Below are positions 53,387 through 61,816 of a stretch of DNA of 64,000 nt, piece after piece. The stretch is from an uncultured Armatimonadota bacterium. GTDB taxonomy: Bacteria; Armatimonadota; Fimbriimonadia; Fimbriimonadales; Fimbriimonadaceae. Below the pieces are notes generated by a model, which was given only the letters and a program-made list of their open reading frames with translations, ran no database searches and was not told the origin of the DNA. Positions within the stretch are counted from its first letter, which is position 1. The number at the start of each line of letters is the position of its first letter. The translations under genes were made by a program, and so were the position numbers. Location of the stretch: positions 79,069 through 143,068 of the forward strand of contig CAIUHP010000113.1 in assembly GCA_903899015.1 (NCBI GenBank). The letters run 5' to 3'.

Positions 53387-55921
53387 TTACTCCTTGGCGA
53401 TAAATATTGAGGCAATGGACTGCTTCAGTTTGGTTGCGGGGACGGCGCGCATGTCGATGGCTAAATCGGGTGCTTTTCGCTTTATTCGAGACGTTATGTG
53501 GCGCCGCAAATAGGAAGTGGCTCCATCTGAAATTGGGAACCCAATACCTTGCAGGAAGTAAGTGTCTTCTGGGATCGGTTTCGAATACGGATCGTCGGTC
53601 AACGTTTCAATGTCCGTTCCAACTGCATGCAAAGACACCAGTTTTTCCCAATTCAGGGACGTATCGTGCAATTTCAGTCGCCACTCCAAGAGAGTTGGGC
53701 TGCTGAAGCCTGAAAGGAATTTTCGTAATTGAGCGTCGTTGGTGTCGAATCGGAAACGATCCCACTTGTCACGTAGCGAGGGCGGGTTCTCAGATACTTT
53801 TCCGTATCGGTAATTGTTGAGATACCCGAATGAAGAGATCGATTGGTCCAGTGGGTTGAGGTCCGATTCGTAACGGACTTCCAAAAGATCCACGGGATCG
53901 ACCGCGTTCGCACGCGCAAACTTTTCACGTAAACCGGTCGTGTAGCCCATTGCAATGGGGGCAGCCAACTGAGGCGGTGAATATTCGGCCCAATCGGACT
54001 GCTTCTCGTAGCCTGCCGGAGTTCCCGATAGGACTACCACCCCAGCCGACCCAGGAACTTTGGCCAGTGCAACTAACTTCTGCCAAGTTTTCGCGAGTTG
54101 ACCATGCTCTTCATCAAGAAACTGCGCCTTTCTAAGATTGGTCGAAAACATGTTATTGGATTCTTGAACCCACTCGGAACCGTCAATGAGGCTGCGTGAT
54201 TCCGTGTAGCCCATCCCTAAAATAGAGAGGTCGATTTGATTTACCGAGACATTTCCCGTAGCTGTAAAGGGCGCGACAACCAATCTAACTTTCACGCCAA
54301 TAGCTTTTCCAGCTTCGATGGCGGCGGATAAGGCATCTCGATTCGTTGTTTGAAGCCACAACTGAGAAAATCCATAGTCTTGAACCAACTCGGGAAGGTG
54401 AGACGCATCGTCGGGACTGTCAGAAACGTAAATGAAAGCGGCATTAGGAACATCTTTCAGTGCGGCGCGTTTAGGCTCTGGACCGGAACGTTGAACTGGG
54501 TGTCGCTCGGCATAGCGACTGAAAGCATTCATGTCATCCAACTCATCTTCCCAAGTCAAAGTCTCTGGCCCGGGAACCACAAAACTCCAAAATACGCTTT
54601 CCCACGGCTCCGCTACATCTGTCCTAAGCGGCGCTCCAAAGTGGTTATCCTTCGAGTTCAACAGTTTCAACCATGCGGGTGAAAGAAGCGATGCAGGCAT
54701 GGTTTTACTTCCTTGCTCGAAGTCAGTTTCCATGAACTTCCGCATCGCGTCATTAGGAGTGAGTGAGTCATCGGCAGAATAACTGATGGAATGCAGGGCA
54801 GGATTGGCACCAATTTGGCTCGACCATTTCTCGGATTCGTGCCGAGAAATTTGGCTGAGGTTCCAATGCCAAAATGCCAGCTTGGTCATTTTCGTTCCGA
54901 TCCCTTCTTTGTCGGAGGTCAGGATATAAGTGTTGCCAACTTTTCGATAGGTTCCTGTCAAGCCCAGTGCCAAACCTTTAAGCACATCTCCAGCTCGAGC
55001 AGAACCTCCTAAGGTCTCAACCTTTTCATCTTGAAACCGAGCATCGGCGATGATGACGAGGTGAGTCAAATTCGAGACAGCTAGACACAAGTCTTTGACA
55101 TTGGTCGATGCCGCCAACGGAAGTTGAGCATCAAGTATTGAGTTCTTATAGTCCAAGTCTGATGGCTTAAGCTCATTCAGGCTTGTCTTTCTAATTTCAA
55201 GCCCAAAAGATGAATTCTTGTCTTCAGTGGCAACGTCAATTCGTGAAGAAACCCTCGAACCGATCTTGTAACGATCCCATCTCTGGCCCGAGATAGCGGA
55301 GAACCCACCGTCGGTTCCTAGCCGAACTCCTAGACTCAGTTCCTTGTGAATCTTTAGAAGAACTTGCGATTCCTGCTCGGTGGTTAAAGTGGTTTCGGTA
55401 CCTGGATCACGTTCAGCATTACGGTCGAAGGGATTACTAACGAGCGTGGTCTGATATTTGAAAACCGAAGGCAGAATTGAGCGATAAACAGCTTGTTGTT
55501 CTTGATTGAGCGAGTTCATCCCAATTCCAGAGGCGCATGCCATCTCAAACTGCGATTTGTTTAACGTTGAGACAAGGTAAAGGACCTTCATCTTCCTGGG
55601 AAGACCCTCGTACAGATTGGGTGCCTGCTTGTAATCGGGATCAATCACTGTCATTTGAACAGGGCATATGGTGTGAATCGACCCGCAGTTAAAGATTCGG
55701 AATCCACCCTCAAGAGCATGGCTATCGGGGACCGCCAGTCGGCGCTGCGGCATGAAGAGGAGGGGGCCCTTGCTTGCGACATCCCATTTGTTGGTTGCGA
55801 GATACTGACTTGGTGTTCCCTGTGGTTGGACTTGTCTCTGAAGGTGTCCGGTCAACAAAAGGGCGCAAGCGATTCCGATGAGCATGGCATCTAGTTTCGC
55901 ATGACTCGAAAGACGATGCAA
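53387..55921 (-). CDS. Large unrecognised secreted protein (844 aa)
   Basis: I do not recognise it. The N-terminus has a hydrophobic segment (about 13-24, MLIGIACALLLTG) that may be a signal or anchor. The middle shows STNVKDLCLAVSNLTHLVIIADARFQ and VLKGLALGLTGTYRKVGNTYILTSDKEG, which resembles the secretin/STN short N-domain pattern found in regulatory and secretion proteins. The C-terminal half has alternating strands and helices (LVALAKVPGSAGVVVLSGTPAG; FIYVSDSPDDASHLPELVQDYGFSQLWLQTTN) like a TIM-barrel glycosidase-related fold. The function is unknown. It is probably monocistronic and convergent with the DUF5703 gene. Confidence 0.75.
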   Translation of the reverse strand: MHRLSSHAKLDAMLIGIACALLLTGHLQRQVQPQGTPSQYLATNKWDVASKGPLLFMPQRRLAVPDSHALEGGFRIFNCGSIHTICPVQMTVIDPDYKQAPNLYEGLPRKMKVLYLVSTLNKSQFEMACASGIGMNSLNQEQQAVYRSILPSVFKYQTTLVSNPFDRNAERDPGTETTLTTEQESQVLLKIHKELSLGVRLGTDGGFSAISGQRWDRYKIGSRVSSRIDVATEDKNSSFGLEIRKTSLNELKPSDLDYKNSILDAQLPLAASTNVKDLCLAVSNLTHLVIIADARFQDEKVETLGGSARAGDVLKGLALGLTGTYRKVGNTYILTSDKEGIGTKMTKLAFWHWNLSQISRHESEKWSSQIGANPALHSISYSADDSLTPNDAMRKFMETDFEQGSKTMPASLLSPAWLKLLNSKDNHFGAPLRTDVAEPWESVFWSFVVPGPETLTWEDELDDMNAFSRYAERHPVQRSGPEPKRAALKDVPNAAFIYVSDSPDDASHLPELVQDYGFSQLWLQTTNRDALSAAIEAGKAIGVKVRLVVAPFTATGNVSVNQIDLSILGMGYTESRSLIDGSEWVQESNNMFSTNLRKAQFLDEEHGQLAKTWQKLVALAKVPGSAGVVVLSGTPAGYEKQSDWAEYSPPQLAAPIAMGYTTGLREKFARANAVDPVDLLEVRYESDLNPLDQSISSFGYLNNYRYGKVSENPPSLRDKWDRFRFDTNDAQLRKFLSGFSSPTLLEWRLKLHDTSLNWEKLVSLHAVGTDIETLTDDPYSKPIPEDTYFLQGIGFPISDGATSYLRRHITSRIKRKAPDLAIDMRAVPATKLKQSIASIFIAKE

Positions 55922-56294
55922 ACGTTTCTTTGCAATTTCTAAACTCTTGAATGCTTGACTTGAATGAGCATTGAAGTTCCAATCAGCTTTGAGGTTTCAC
56001 AGCTCTCACGAGATTCCTCACATATACAAACTTCGGACGGCTCATTTGAACTGACCATGGAGTTCCTTGATTCGAATGAAGCTCACTCATTTGGAGGGCT
56101 CTTCAACTGATGCTGTACAAATTGCCGGGTTCCGAGTGATAAAATTCAATGAAAGTAAAAGGTCACTTCCCCATTAATCGTCGAGCGATTTCAACCGACA
56201 CTTCTTGAGCGTCACTTACAATAGTGGCATTCTAGGTGGAATCGTTGACGACTCGGTTGGCGGTTCCTTACTTGTCGCTTAAGGAGCGTTCTGT
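55922..56294. other. Intergenic region before the propeller gene
   Basis: About 370 bp between two divergent genes. AAGGAG (56281-56286) lies 8 nt before TTG 56295 and sets that start. No clear promoter pair or operator can be named; the region is AT-rich in its middle. Confidence 0.45.
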
Positions 56295-58931
56295 TTGTAT
56301 TTACGATTGAAGCCATCTCACATGATCAAGCCACTCACGGCCGGATTTCTTCTTGCATCGCTTGGAATTTTGGCGCAGGCAACGAACCTACCGAGCAACT
56401 GGCAATACTGCCCAATCGTTCAGCCCAGTTGCGTTGTTTACTCTCCGGACGGCTCGTTGATCGCGGTTAGCGGTCCCGGCGGGGTTCAAATTCTGAACGT
56501 GAACTCAGGAGCCATTCAATGCTTAGCGACCCCGACCGCTCCGTCAAGTTTTGTCTCCAATTCCGTTGCTTTCTCCAAAGATAATCAAACGCTCATCGTC
56601 GGAACAAACGCTTCTCAAATTCAGTTTTACAAGGCTTCAACAGGCGCTTTCATGTCATCAGTACAGACTTCCGTGGTGGGGGTCTCCTCGGTAGCCCTGT
56701 CACCAGACGGTAGCCAATTCGCGGTAGGAGGAGTTGGCATCAATGCCTCAAATCAGCGAACGGGCTTGATTGAAGTGTGGAGTTATGCGGCCAAGAAGAA
56801 AACAAAGAGTTTTACGAGCGCGGCCAGCATGGTTCCCGGTTCAACCATTTCTTCGGTTTCCTTCTCTAAGAATGGCAAATTCCTCGCTGATGGCGGACTG
56901 ACGATTGGGCAAAACTCCACAAAACTTCCGATCCTTGAACTCTGGGATTTGAAATCGGGGCAACTCAGTTCTTCCCTTGCGAGTTCGGAAAACACGGGCA
57001 TTACATCGGTAACGTTCTCACCGGATAGCACCATGCTGGTGGCAGGCGGCATGAGTAGCCAAGGTGGAATGGTCGAGCTTTGGTCAGTATCGACTCTAAA
57101 GCTTGCATCCACGTTCCCAACCGGAGCGACCAACGCGGTGCGTTGGGTGAGCTTTTCGCCAGATGGCAAGTCGGTCGGTGTTGCCGGTCAAACAGTCCAC
57201 GCGGTGGGCACTCTTGAGACTTGGGATCCCAAGACGAGTCAACTTGTCAACTCGTTTGACACCAATGGCATCCGAGGAATCACTAGTTTGGCATTCTCGC
57301 CCAATAGTAAATCGATTGCCGACACTGAACTTGGAATCGCGGGGATAAACCTGAGCGTTCGCAACATTGCGACTTCCTCGGTAACTTCAACGTTCAATAT
57401 TGCCGACTCAGCCAAGGTCTCTGCCATTGTTTTTTCGCCGGACGGAAAAACCCTCCTCGAAGGGGGCCGAATGGGGATTTCAATTTACGGGTCTCCCACG
57501 GGACTCCTTGAAACCTGGAACCCAGCTACCGGCCGACGACTCCAGACTCTTACAACGCGCGCCAACTTAGGAGTGACGTCAGTGGCTTACGCGCCCAGTG
57601 GGAGTCAATTCGCGGTCGGCGGGATTGCTCGAACGGTTCAGAACAACCAGTCGGTCGACCAAGGTGTCCTTGAAATCTGGAACACTAAATCGACCGAGCC
57701 AAGTGCCATGTTGGCAACCCAGGCGAACAAGGCGATCATGGCGCTGGCGTTTTCGACCGACGGGAATACATTAATTCTTGGTGGCGCTTCCACCGAGGGA
57801 GGAGTTCTTGAGTTCTGGAACTTGTCCACTCATTCCTTGGTCATGTCGCCCGTCACTCAGTTTGATGGAGGCATCACCTCCCTGGTCTTATCACCGGACG
57901 GAATGCTGGTGTATTGCAGTGGAACCTCATCCACTCATCAAGGTCTAGTTGAAGTTCGGTCAACGACCACCGGTGCGGTTGTTGGAACCATCCACAGTAC
58001 TGCCAACCTATCTGTTTCTAAGATCGAAGTCTCGCCAAATGGCAAATTCCTCGCGATAGCCGGTGCTTCGAATGCCTCTTCCGCTCCCGGCGTGGCTGAG
58101 ATTTGGGACACGAATACACTCCATTACGTGCGAAAACTAGTTGTGGGATCCGAGCCAGTCATGAGTTCGATTGCATTTTCTCCGTTTGGAAATGCCGTTT
58201 ATGTAGGTTCAGGGAAGTTTCTTCGTGCCTATGCGATGACAAGCGGCGTCCTCTTAGCAACCTATGGATCGGGCACCGGGTTATTGACAACTTCAATTGC
58301 CGCCGGCCTTGTGGGTACGGGTTCCGATGCAGGAATCCTGTCCGTCGCCAACGCTCCGCTAGCAGTTACGGCCTCACTTTCAAGCTTCACCGTTACGAGT
58401 CCGGTGGTCGCAAGTGGTGATCCGGCTTTCTACAGTATCAAGCTTACGGGGCCCGCACCAGCGGGAGGACTCACTGTGGACCTGTCTGGAGCACAAGGAA
58501 CCAATATTCCCGATTCTGTTACGATTCCTTCCGGGTTGAGCTCGCTGAATTTCAGTGCACCGACCATTCCGGTGGCAACCACTACAGTGGTGCAAGTCTC
58601 AGCCAAGCTTGGCAACGTTTCCAAGTCCATGTCGTTCACGATTCAAGCGCCTCAATTGGTTTCGTTAACGATCCGTTCCGGCTCCGTCCAAGGGGGAACG
58701 TCGGTGACGGGAACCGTCACGATCAGTGCGGGAGCGCCATCCGATGGTTTGACGTTTAATCTTTCGAGCAATAATTCGGCTGCAAAAGTACCGCAAACCG
58801 TTACGATTCCCTTTGGACTTACATCTGCTACGTTTACGATTCAGACGTCAACTGTAAGTCACAAATCGACGGTAACGATTAAAGCAACCAACGGATCTCA
58901 AAACGTGACTGGAAATGTCACGATTTCATGA
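56295..58931 (+). CDS. Secreted WD40-type beta-propeller protein with two C-terminal beta-sandwich repeats
   Basis: 878 residues from TTG 56295, chosen because AAGGAG lies 8 nt upstream (ATG 56322 is 9 codons later). A signal peptide precedes about ten WD40-like repeats over ~35-660, each with a strand pattern such as GVSSVALSPDGSQFAVGG, TSVTFSPDSTMLVAGG, AIVFSPDGKTLLEGG and SIAFSPFGNAVYVGS. Two ~90-residue beta-sandwich repeats follow (about 690-785 and 787-878), both starting with a V-x-GG-x-S/T-type segment and containing PAPAGGLTVDLSG or GAPSDGLTFNLSS. The repeats look like cell-surface stalk modules. Ligand unknown. Confidence 0.85.
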   Translation: MYLRLKPSHMIKPLTAGFLLASLGILAQATNLPSNWQYCPIVQPSCVVYSPDGSLIAVSGPGGVQILNVNSGAIQCLATPTAPSSFVSNSVAFSKDNQTLIVGTNASQIQFYKASTGAFMSSVQTSVVGVSSVALSPDGSQFAVGGVGINASNQRTGLIEVWSYAAKKKTKSFTSAASMVPGSTISSVSFSKNGKFLADGGLTIGQNSTKLPILELWDLKSGQLSSSLASSENTGITSVTFSPDSTMLVAGGMSSQGGMVELWSVSTLKLASTFPTGATNAVRWVSFSPDGKSVGVAGQTVHAVGTLETWDPKTSQLVNSFDTNGIRGITSLAFSPNSKSIADTELGIAGINLSVRNIATSSVTSTFNIADSAKVSAIVFSPDGKTLLEGGRMGISIYGSPTGLLETWNPATGRRLQTLTTRANLGVTSVAYAPSGSQFAVGGIARTVQNNQSVDQGVLEIWNTKSTEPSAMLATQANKAIMALAFSTDGNTLILGGASTEGGVLEFWNLSTHSLVMSPVTQFDGGITSLVLSPDGMLVYCSGTSSTHQGLVEVRSTTTGAVVGTIHSTANLSVSKIEVSPNGKFLAIAGASNASSAPGVAEIWDTNTLHYVRKLVVGSEPVMSSIAFSPFGNAVYVGSGKFLRAYAMTSGVLLATYGSGTGLLTTSIAAGLVGTGSDAGILSVANAPLAVTASLSSFTVTSPVVASGDPAFYSIKLTGPAPAGGLTVDLSGAQGTNIPDSVTIPSGLSSLNFSAPTIPVATTTVVQVSAKLGNVSKSMSFTIQAPQLVSLTIRSGSVQGGTSVTGTVTISAGAPSDGLTFNLSSNNSAAKVPQTVTIPFGLTSATFTIQTSTVSHKSTVTIKATNGSQNVTGNVTIS

Positions 58932-60884
58932 ATGAGTCCATCGCCCGGTTGAGCCCGTTTTGACATGGGCAAATCGGGCTTTGTCATCATCTGAAATGGG
59001 GCGGCAAACACTAAGCTTCCCCACTTCAGTCACCCGCATCATGACACTGCCTAAGTCAGTGTCAATAATGACTTGATCGCCAACCGCGACTCCTTCGTTC
59101 CGCCCAATACTGATTTGAGCTTGTACGCTACTCGTTGCAGTTACGGTGAACGAAACTTCTTTGGCGGTAGCTACGGGATCCTTCTGTGCGGGCACGGATT
59201 CAACTTGTTTTCCATAGGGATCGCCATCCAGCCAGACCGATTGGAAGAACTGATCGAGAGCCTTTCGCCCGGCATCTCGCGCCGCATCGGAGAAGAAGAA
59301 GTCGGGGCAGTCATTATTCGAGTTTGGTACCCTAGGCGCTCGAGGAACGGTGAGGGCACCCCGAACCGTGATCAATTCGGTTCGAACATCTTTGGAGTCC
59401 GTTTGAATGCCGTTCGATTCAAGTTCCCAAACGACTTTGCCGCTGTCGTCTCGTAAGTCGATTAACTTAAGGCTCAGCCTGATTCGAGCTTCGGTATTCG
59501 CGATGATCTTCTGCTCGAAGTCCACTTTCGCCCGGTATTGCCAATCGTCATGGGCATGGTCCCACTTGTCGCAATCGTCTTCCCACTTATGAATCGCAAT
59601 GAGTCGCTGAGCATCGGATTCGTTTGCATGGCGATCCGGCTTGGTAGGACGATCTCCACCTGGGAAGGTCGTTGGAACATCAGACATTCGGGTCTGTGCG
59701 CTCTTGTAAGTCGTTCCACCGCGCGCGTCAAGGATGGACATATACCAAAGATAACGGACCCCAGCTTTAGATTTGAGCGACCGGACCGCTTCCGGAGTGC
59801 CAAGAAGCTGATCGAGAGACACGTCTGCGTCCGCATTGGTGACGGCCGGAAGCCATTCAAGTACATCGAGTCTTCCGTTCCTCATATCCGAAGCAATTTC
59901 GCCCCGGATGACGTTGCTTAGGTCTCGACTGATCAAGCCACGTTGAACGAGAAGTGGCACTTTACCCATGTCTCTCAGGTCCAAAGCCGCCTGGGAGTAT
60001 GCAGTCGATGGGAGCTTATCGGGAGATGGAAACTGATTGGCGAGCGATTCGAGGAGTGTCGAATTTGGAGCCGATAGAATAATGACAGGGCGAGAATTGG
60101 GCAAGATGTTTCGAACCGCAATCAGTAGATTGTCGTCTGATCCAACCGATTTCGCTAAGCTGCTCACGACTTGTGGCAAACCAGATGGAGGAGCAGACCG
60201 ATCGATGAGGTAGACCGATTGGATCTCAGGATCTGTTTCTGATTCAGGGGTTCGGTCTCCTAACGAGCACGTCGTAAGCATGTTCCATGCTCCGGGAATG
60301 GTTCCCCACTTCGGTAGCTGCACTCCTCCCGAAACGTGAATCGTTAATTTGTTCGTGGCATACGCTTTATCCAGCACGAGCCGATCAGCTCGGGCCGAAT
60401 CGACTTTATAAATCTCGTCGACCAGTCGCGTCTCACGTTCGATATCTGGTGCGGTCGCCACGATGCTAAATGAGAGACCGTCCTTAATCGGTCGCACGAT
60501 TTGAGCATGGATTCTACTAACCGTGTCGGTCAAGGTAGCCGGATCTACCCTTAGTAGCTTGGCGGCATTGTCGGATAAATTGGGCTTTTCGCTACCCGCA
60601 AGTAGCACCACAAAAGTCTCATTCTTAGATTCTGGGTGTGAATTTAGCAGTTCGGTCGCCTGCGCAACATCGAGAACCGAAGCCTTTTTGCCACGCGGAC
60701 TTTGCCAATCTCGGTGGGATTGAACTGACTTCAGAATTTGCTCACCTAGGGCTTTGGTGTCGGGGCCGCTCACGACAATATAGAGGCTGGACCGGTCCTT
60801 AGCCATTTGTCGGACGAAAGACGTTTGAGCCTGTGCCGTAGCTAGGCCCAAGAGCAAACTTGCCAGGATCGCAAAATTCTTCAT
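58926..60884 (-). CDS. Large unrecognised secreted protein (about 652 aa)
   Basis: I do not recognise the bulk of it. ATG 60884 gives a clean signal peptide (MKNFAILASLLLGLATAQA); GTG 60887 is the open-frame start. The middle is rich in beta-alpha segments (TFVVLLAGSEKPNLSDNAAKLL; SRPVIILSAPNSTLLESLANQF). A charged His/Asp/Trp segment (KWEDDCDKWDHAHDDWQYR, about 440) precedes a lipoprotein-like domain (ARIRLSLKLIDLRDDSGKVVWELES). The C-terminus (ISIGRNEGVAVGDQVIID, about 595) resembles small beta domains of flagellar or secretion proteins. Tail overlaps the propeller gene by 6 bp. Confidence 0.75.
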   Translation of the reverse strand: MKNFAILASLLLGLATAQAQTSFVRQMAKDRSSLYIVVSGPDTKALGEQILKSVQSHRDWQSPRGKKASVLDVAQATELLNSHPESKNETFVVLLAGSEKPNLSDNAAKLLRVDPATLTDTVSRIHAQIVRPIKDGLSFSIVATAPDIERETRLVDEIYKVDSARADRLVLDKAYATNKLTIHVSGGVQLPKWGTIPGAWNMLTTCSLGDRTPESETDPEIQSVYLIDRSAPPSGLPQVVSSLAKSVGSDDNLLIAVRNILPNSRPVIILSAPNSTLLESLANQFPSPDKLPSTAYSQAALDLRDMGKVPLLVQRGLISRDLSNVIRGEIASDMRNGRLDVLEWLPAVTNADADVSLDQLLGTPEAVRSLKSKAGVRYLWYMSILDARGGTTYKSAQTRMSDVPTTFPGGDRPTKPDRHANESDAQRLIAIHKWEDDCDKWDHAHDDWQYRAKVDFEQKIIANTEARIRLSLKLIDLRDDSGKVVWELESNGIQTDSKDVRTELITVRGALTVPRAPRVPNSNNDCPDFFFSDAARDAGRKALDQFFQSVWLDGDPYGKQVESVPAQKDPVATAKEVSFTVTATSSVQAQISIGRNEGVAVGDQVIIDTDLGSVMMRVTEVGKLSVCRPISDDDKARFAHVKTGSTGRWTHS

Positions 60885-60991
60885 CACAATGGTTCGATGC
60901 TACCTTCAAGAAATTGCTAACAAGTGGGATATTGGGCCTACAAAGCGTCCAAACTCACTGTGCATCTGTTGGATCAGGCAACAGCATGCAT

Positions 60992-60997
60992 TAATCT
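60992..60997 (+). promoter_or_regulatory. -10 box of a putative leaderless promoter (GNAT gene)
   Basis: TAATCT ends exactly 6 nt before ATG 61004, with no Shine-Dalgarno. Confidence 0.4.
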
Positions 60998-61003
60998 CAT
61001 GGT

Positions 61004-61489
61004 ATGTCCCAGTCGATTTCTCTATGCCTTCTCTCCTTGCCCCAGTTGATCGCCATTCGGTCGGGCGAGAAATCAGTTGACGGGATCGACTTGGTTGAAG
61101 GGGCGTTACCGCCTGACTTCATCATTCAGTCCGCGATTGAAGAGTTGGAAGCATCGAAAGAGCCCGCCTGGTACAGCTTTTTCCTGTTCGTCACTGACGA
61201 GAACCAAGCCGTCGGTTCCGGCGGCTTCCGAGGTCAACCCGAGAACGGTCGCGTTGAGGTTGGATACGGCGTTGCTGAGTCCTTCCAAGGACAGGGAGTT
61301 GCCACCCGCGCAATCGCCCAAGTGGTCGAATTCGCCTTCAAGGTTGAACAGAACTGCGAGGTCTTCGCCGAAACCAGCGTCACCAACATCGCCTCCCGTC
61401 GAGTGGTAGAGAAAGTCGGATTCCAACACATCGGTCAGCGCGACACCGCCTCCGACGGGGTCGTCGATCAGTGGTTGCTGAAGCGATAA
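61004..61489 (+). CDS. GNAT-family N-acetyltransferase (RimJ/RimL type)
   Basis: 161 residues. GGFRGQPENGRVEVGYGVAESFQGQGVATRAIAQVVEFAF gives the strand-4/acetyl-CoA loop (QGQGVA), and VFAETSVTNIASRRVVEKVGFQHIG is the typical RimJ/RimL motif B. It acetylates an amine such as a ribosomal protein N-terminus or a small molecule. A TAATCT box is 6 nt before the ATG. A second GNAT gene lies at 47982-48518 but the two are not close. Confidence 0.85.
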   Translation: MSQSISLCLLSLPQLIAIRSGEKSVDGIDLVEGALPPDFIIQSAIEELEASKEPAWYSFFLFVTDENQAVGSGGFRGQPENGRVEVGYGVAESFQGQGVATRAIAQVVEFAFKVEQNCEVFAETSVTNIASRRVVEKVGFQHIGQRDTASDGVVDQWLLKR

Positions 61490-61812
61490 GGCACGTTTTG
61501 GACATCATTTCTCGCGCCATCCGGAGCCGGGCGGGTATTCGGGGATGGGATGTGCCCCGGTTTTACACTCGGAGGGTTGAGCTTGAGAAGTTCGGCTGAT
61601 GTTTGTAAGAGCAAGACCGTTAGGCAAACTCGAGGATCAACAAATCGGGACCGAATTGAGACAATTGAATCGATCAACGGCATGCGGCCCCAGGGAGGAA
61701 TCGACTACGGTGGACGGGACTCGTAAACCATAATGTAAAACGCGGATCTCCTCCTTCACCTATTGAGTAACAAAGGAGGTTGGGTAATGCTCGCGGGGAC
61801 TTCTTGGATTGT
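61490..61812. other. Intergenic region with leader of the pabBC gene
   Basis: About 320 bp. The first ~255 bp hold nothing I can name. The last part holds a CCTCCTT/AAGGAGG hairpin (61750-61779) and a 9-codon open frame (61787-61816). Confidence 0.5.
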
Positions 61813-61816
61813 ATGA
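61750..61816 (+). promoter_or_regulatory. Putative translation-control leader: SD-sequestering hairpin and 9-codon upstream ORF
   Basis: AAGGAGG (61773-61779) can pair with CCTCCTT (61750-61756), hiding the ribosome-binding site. Unpaired, AGGAGG lies 7 nt before ATG 61787, which starts a 9-codon peptide MLAGTSWIV. Its TGA (61814-61816) overlaps the pabBC ATG 61813 (ATGA) and abuts ATG 61816. The peptide has one Trp. Translational coupling would make pabBC expression depend on this leader. Confidence 0.45.
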
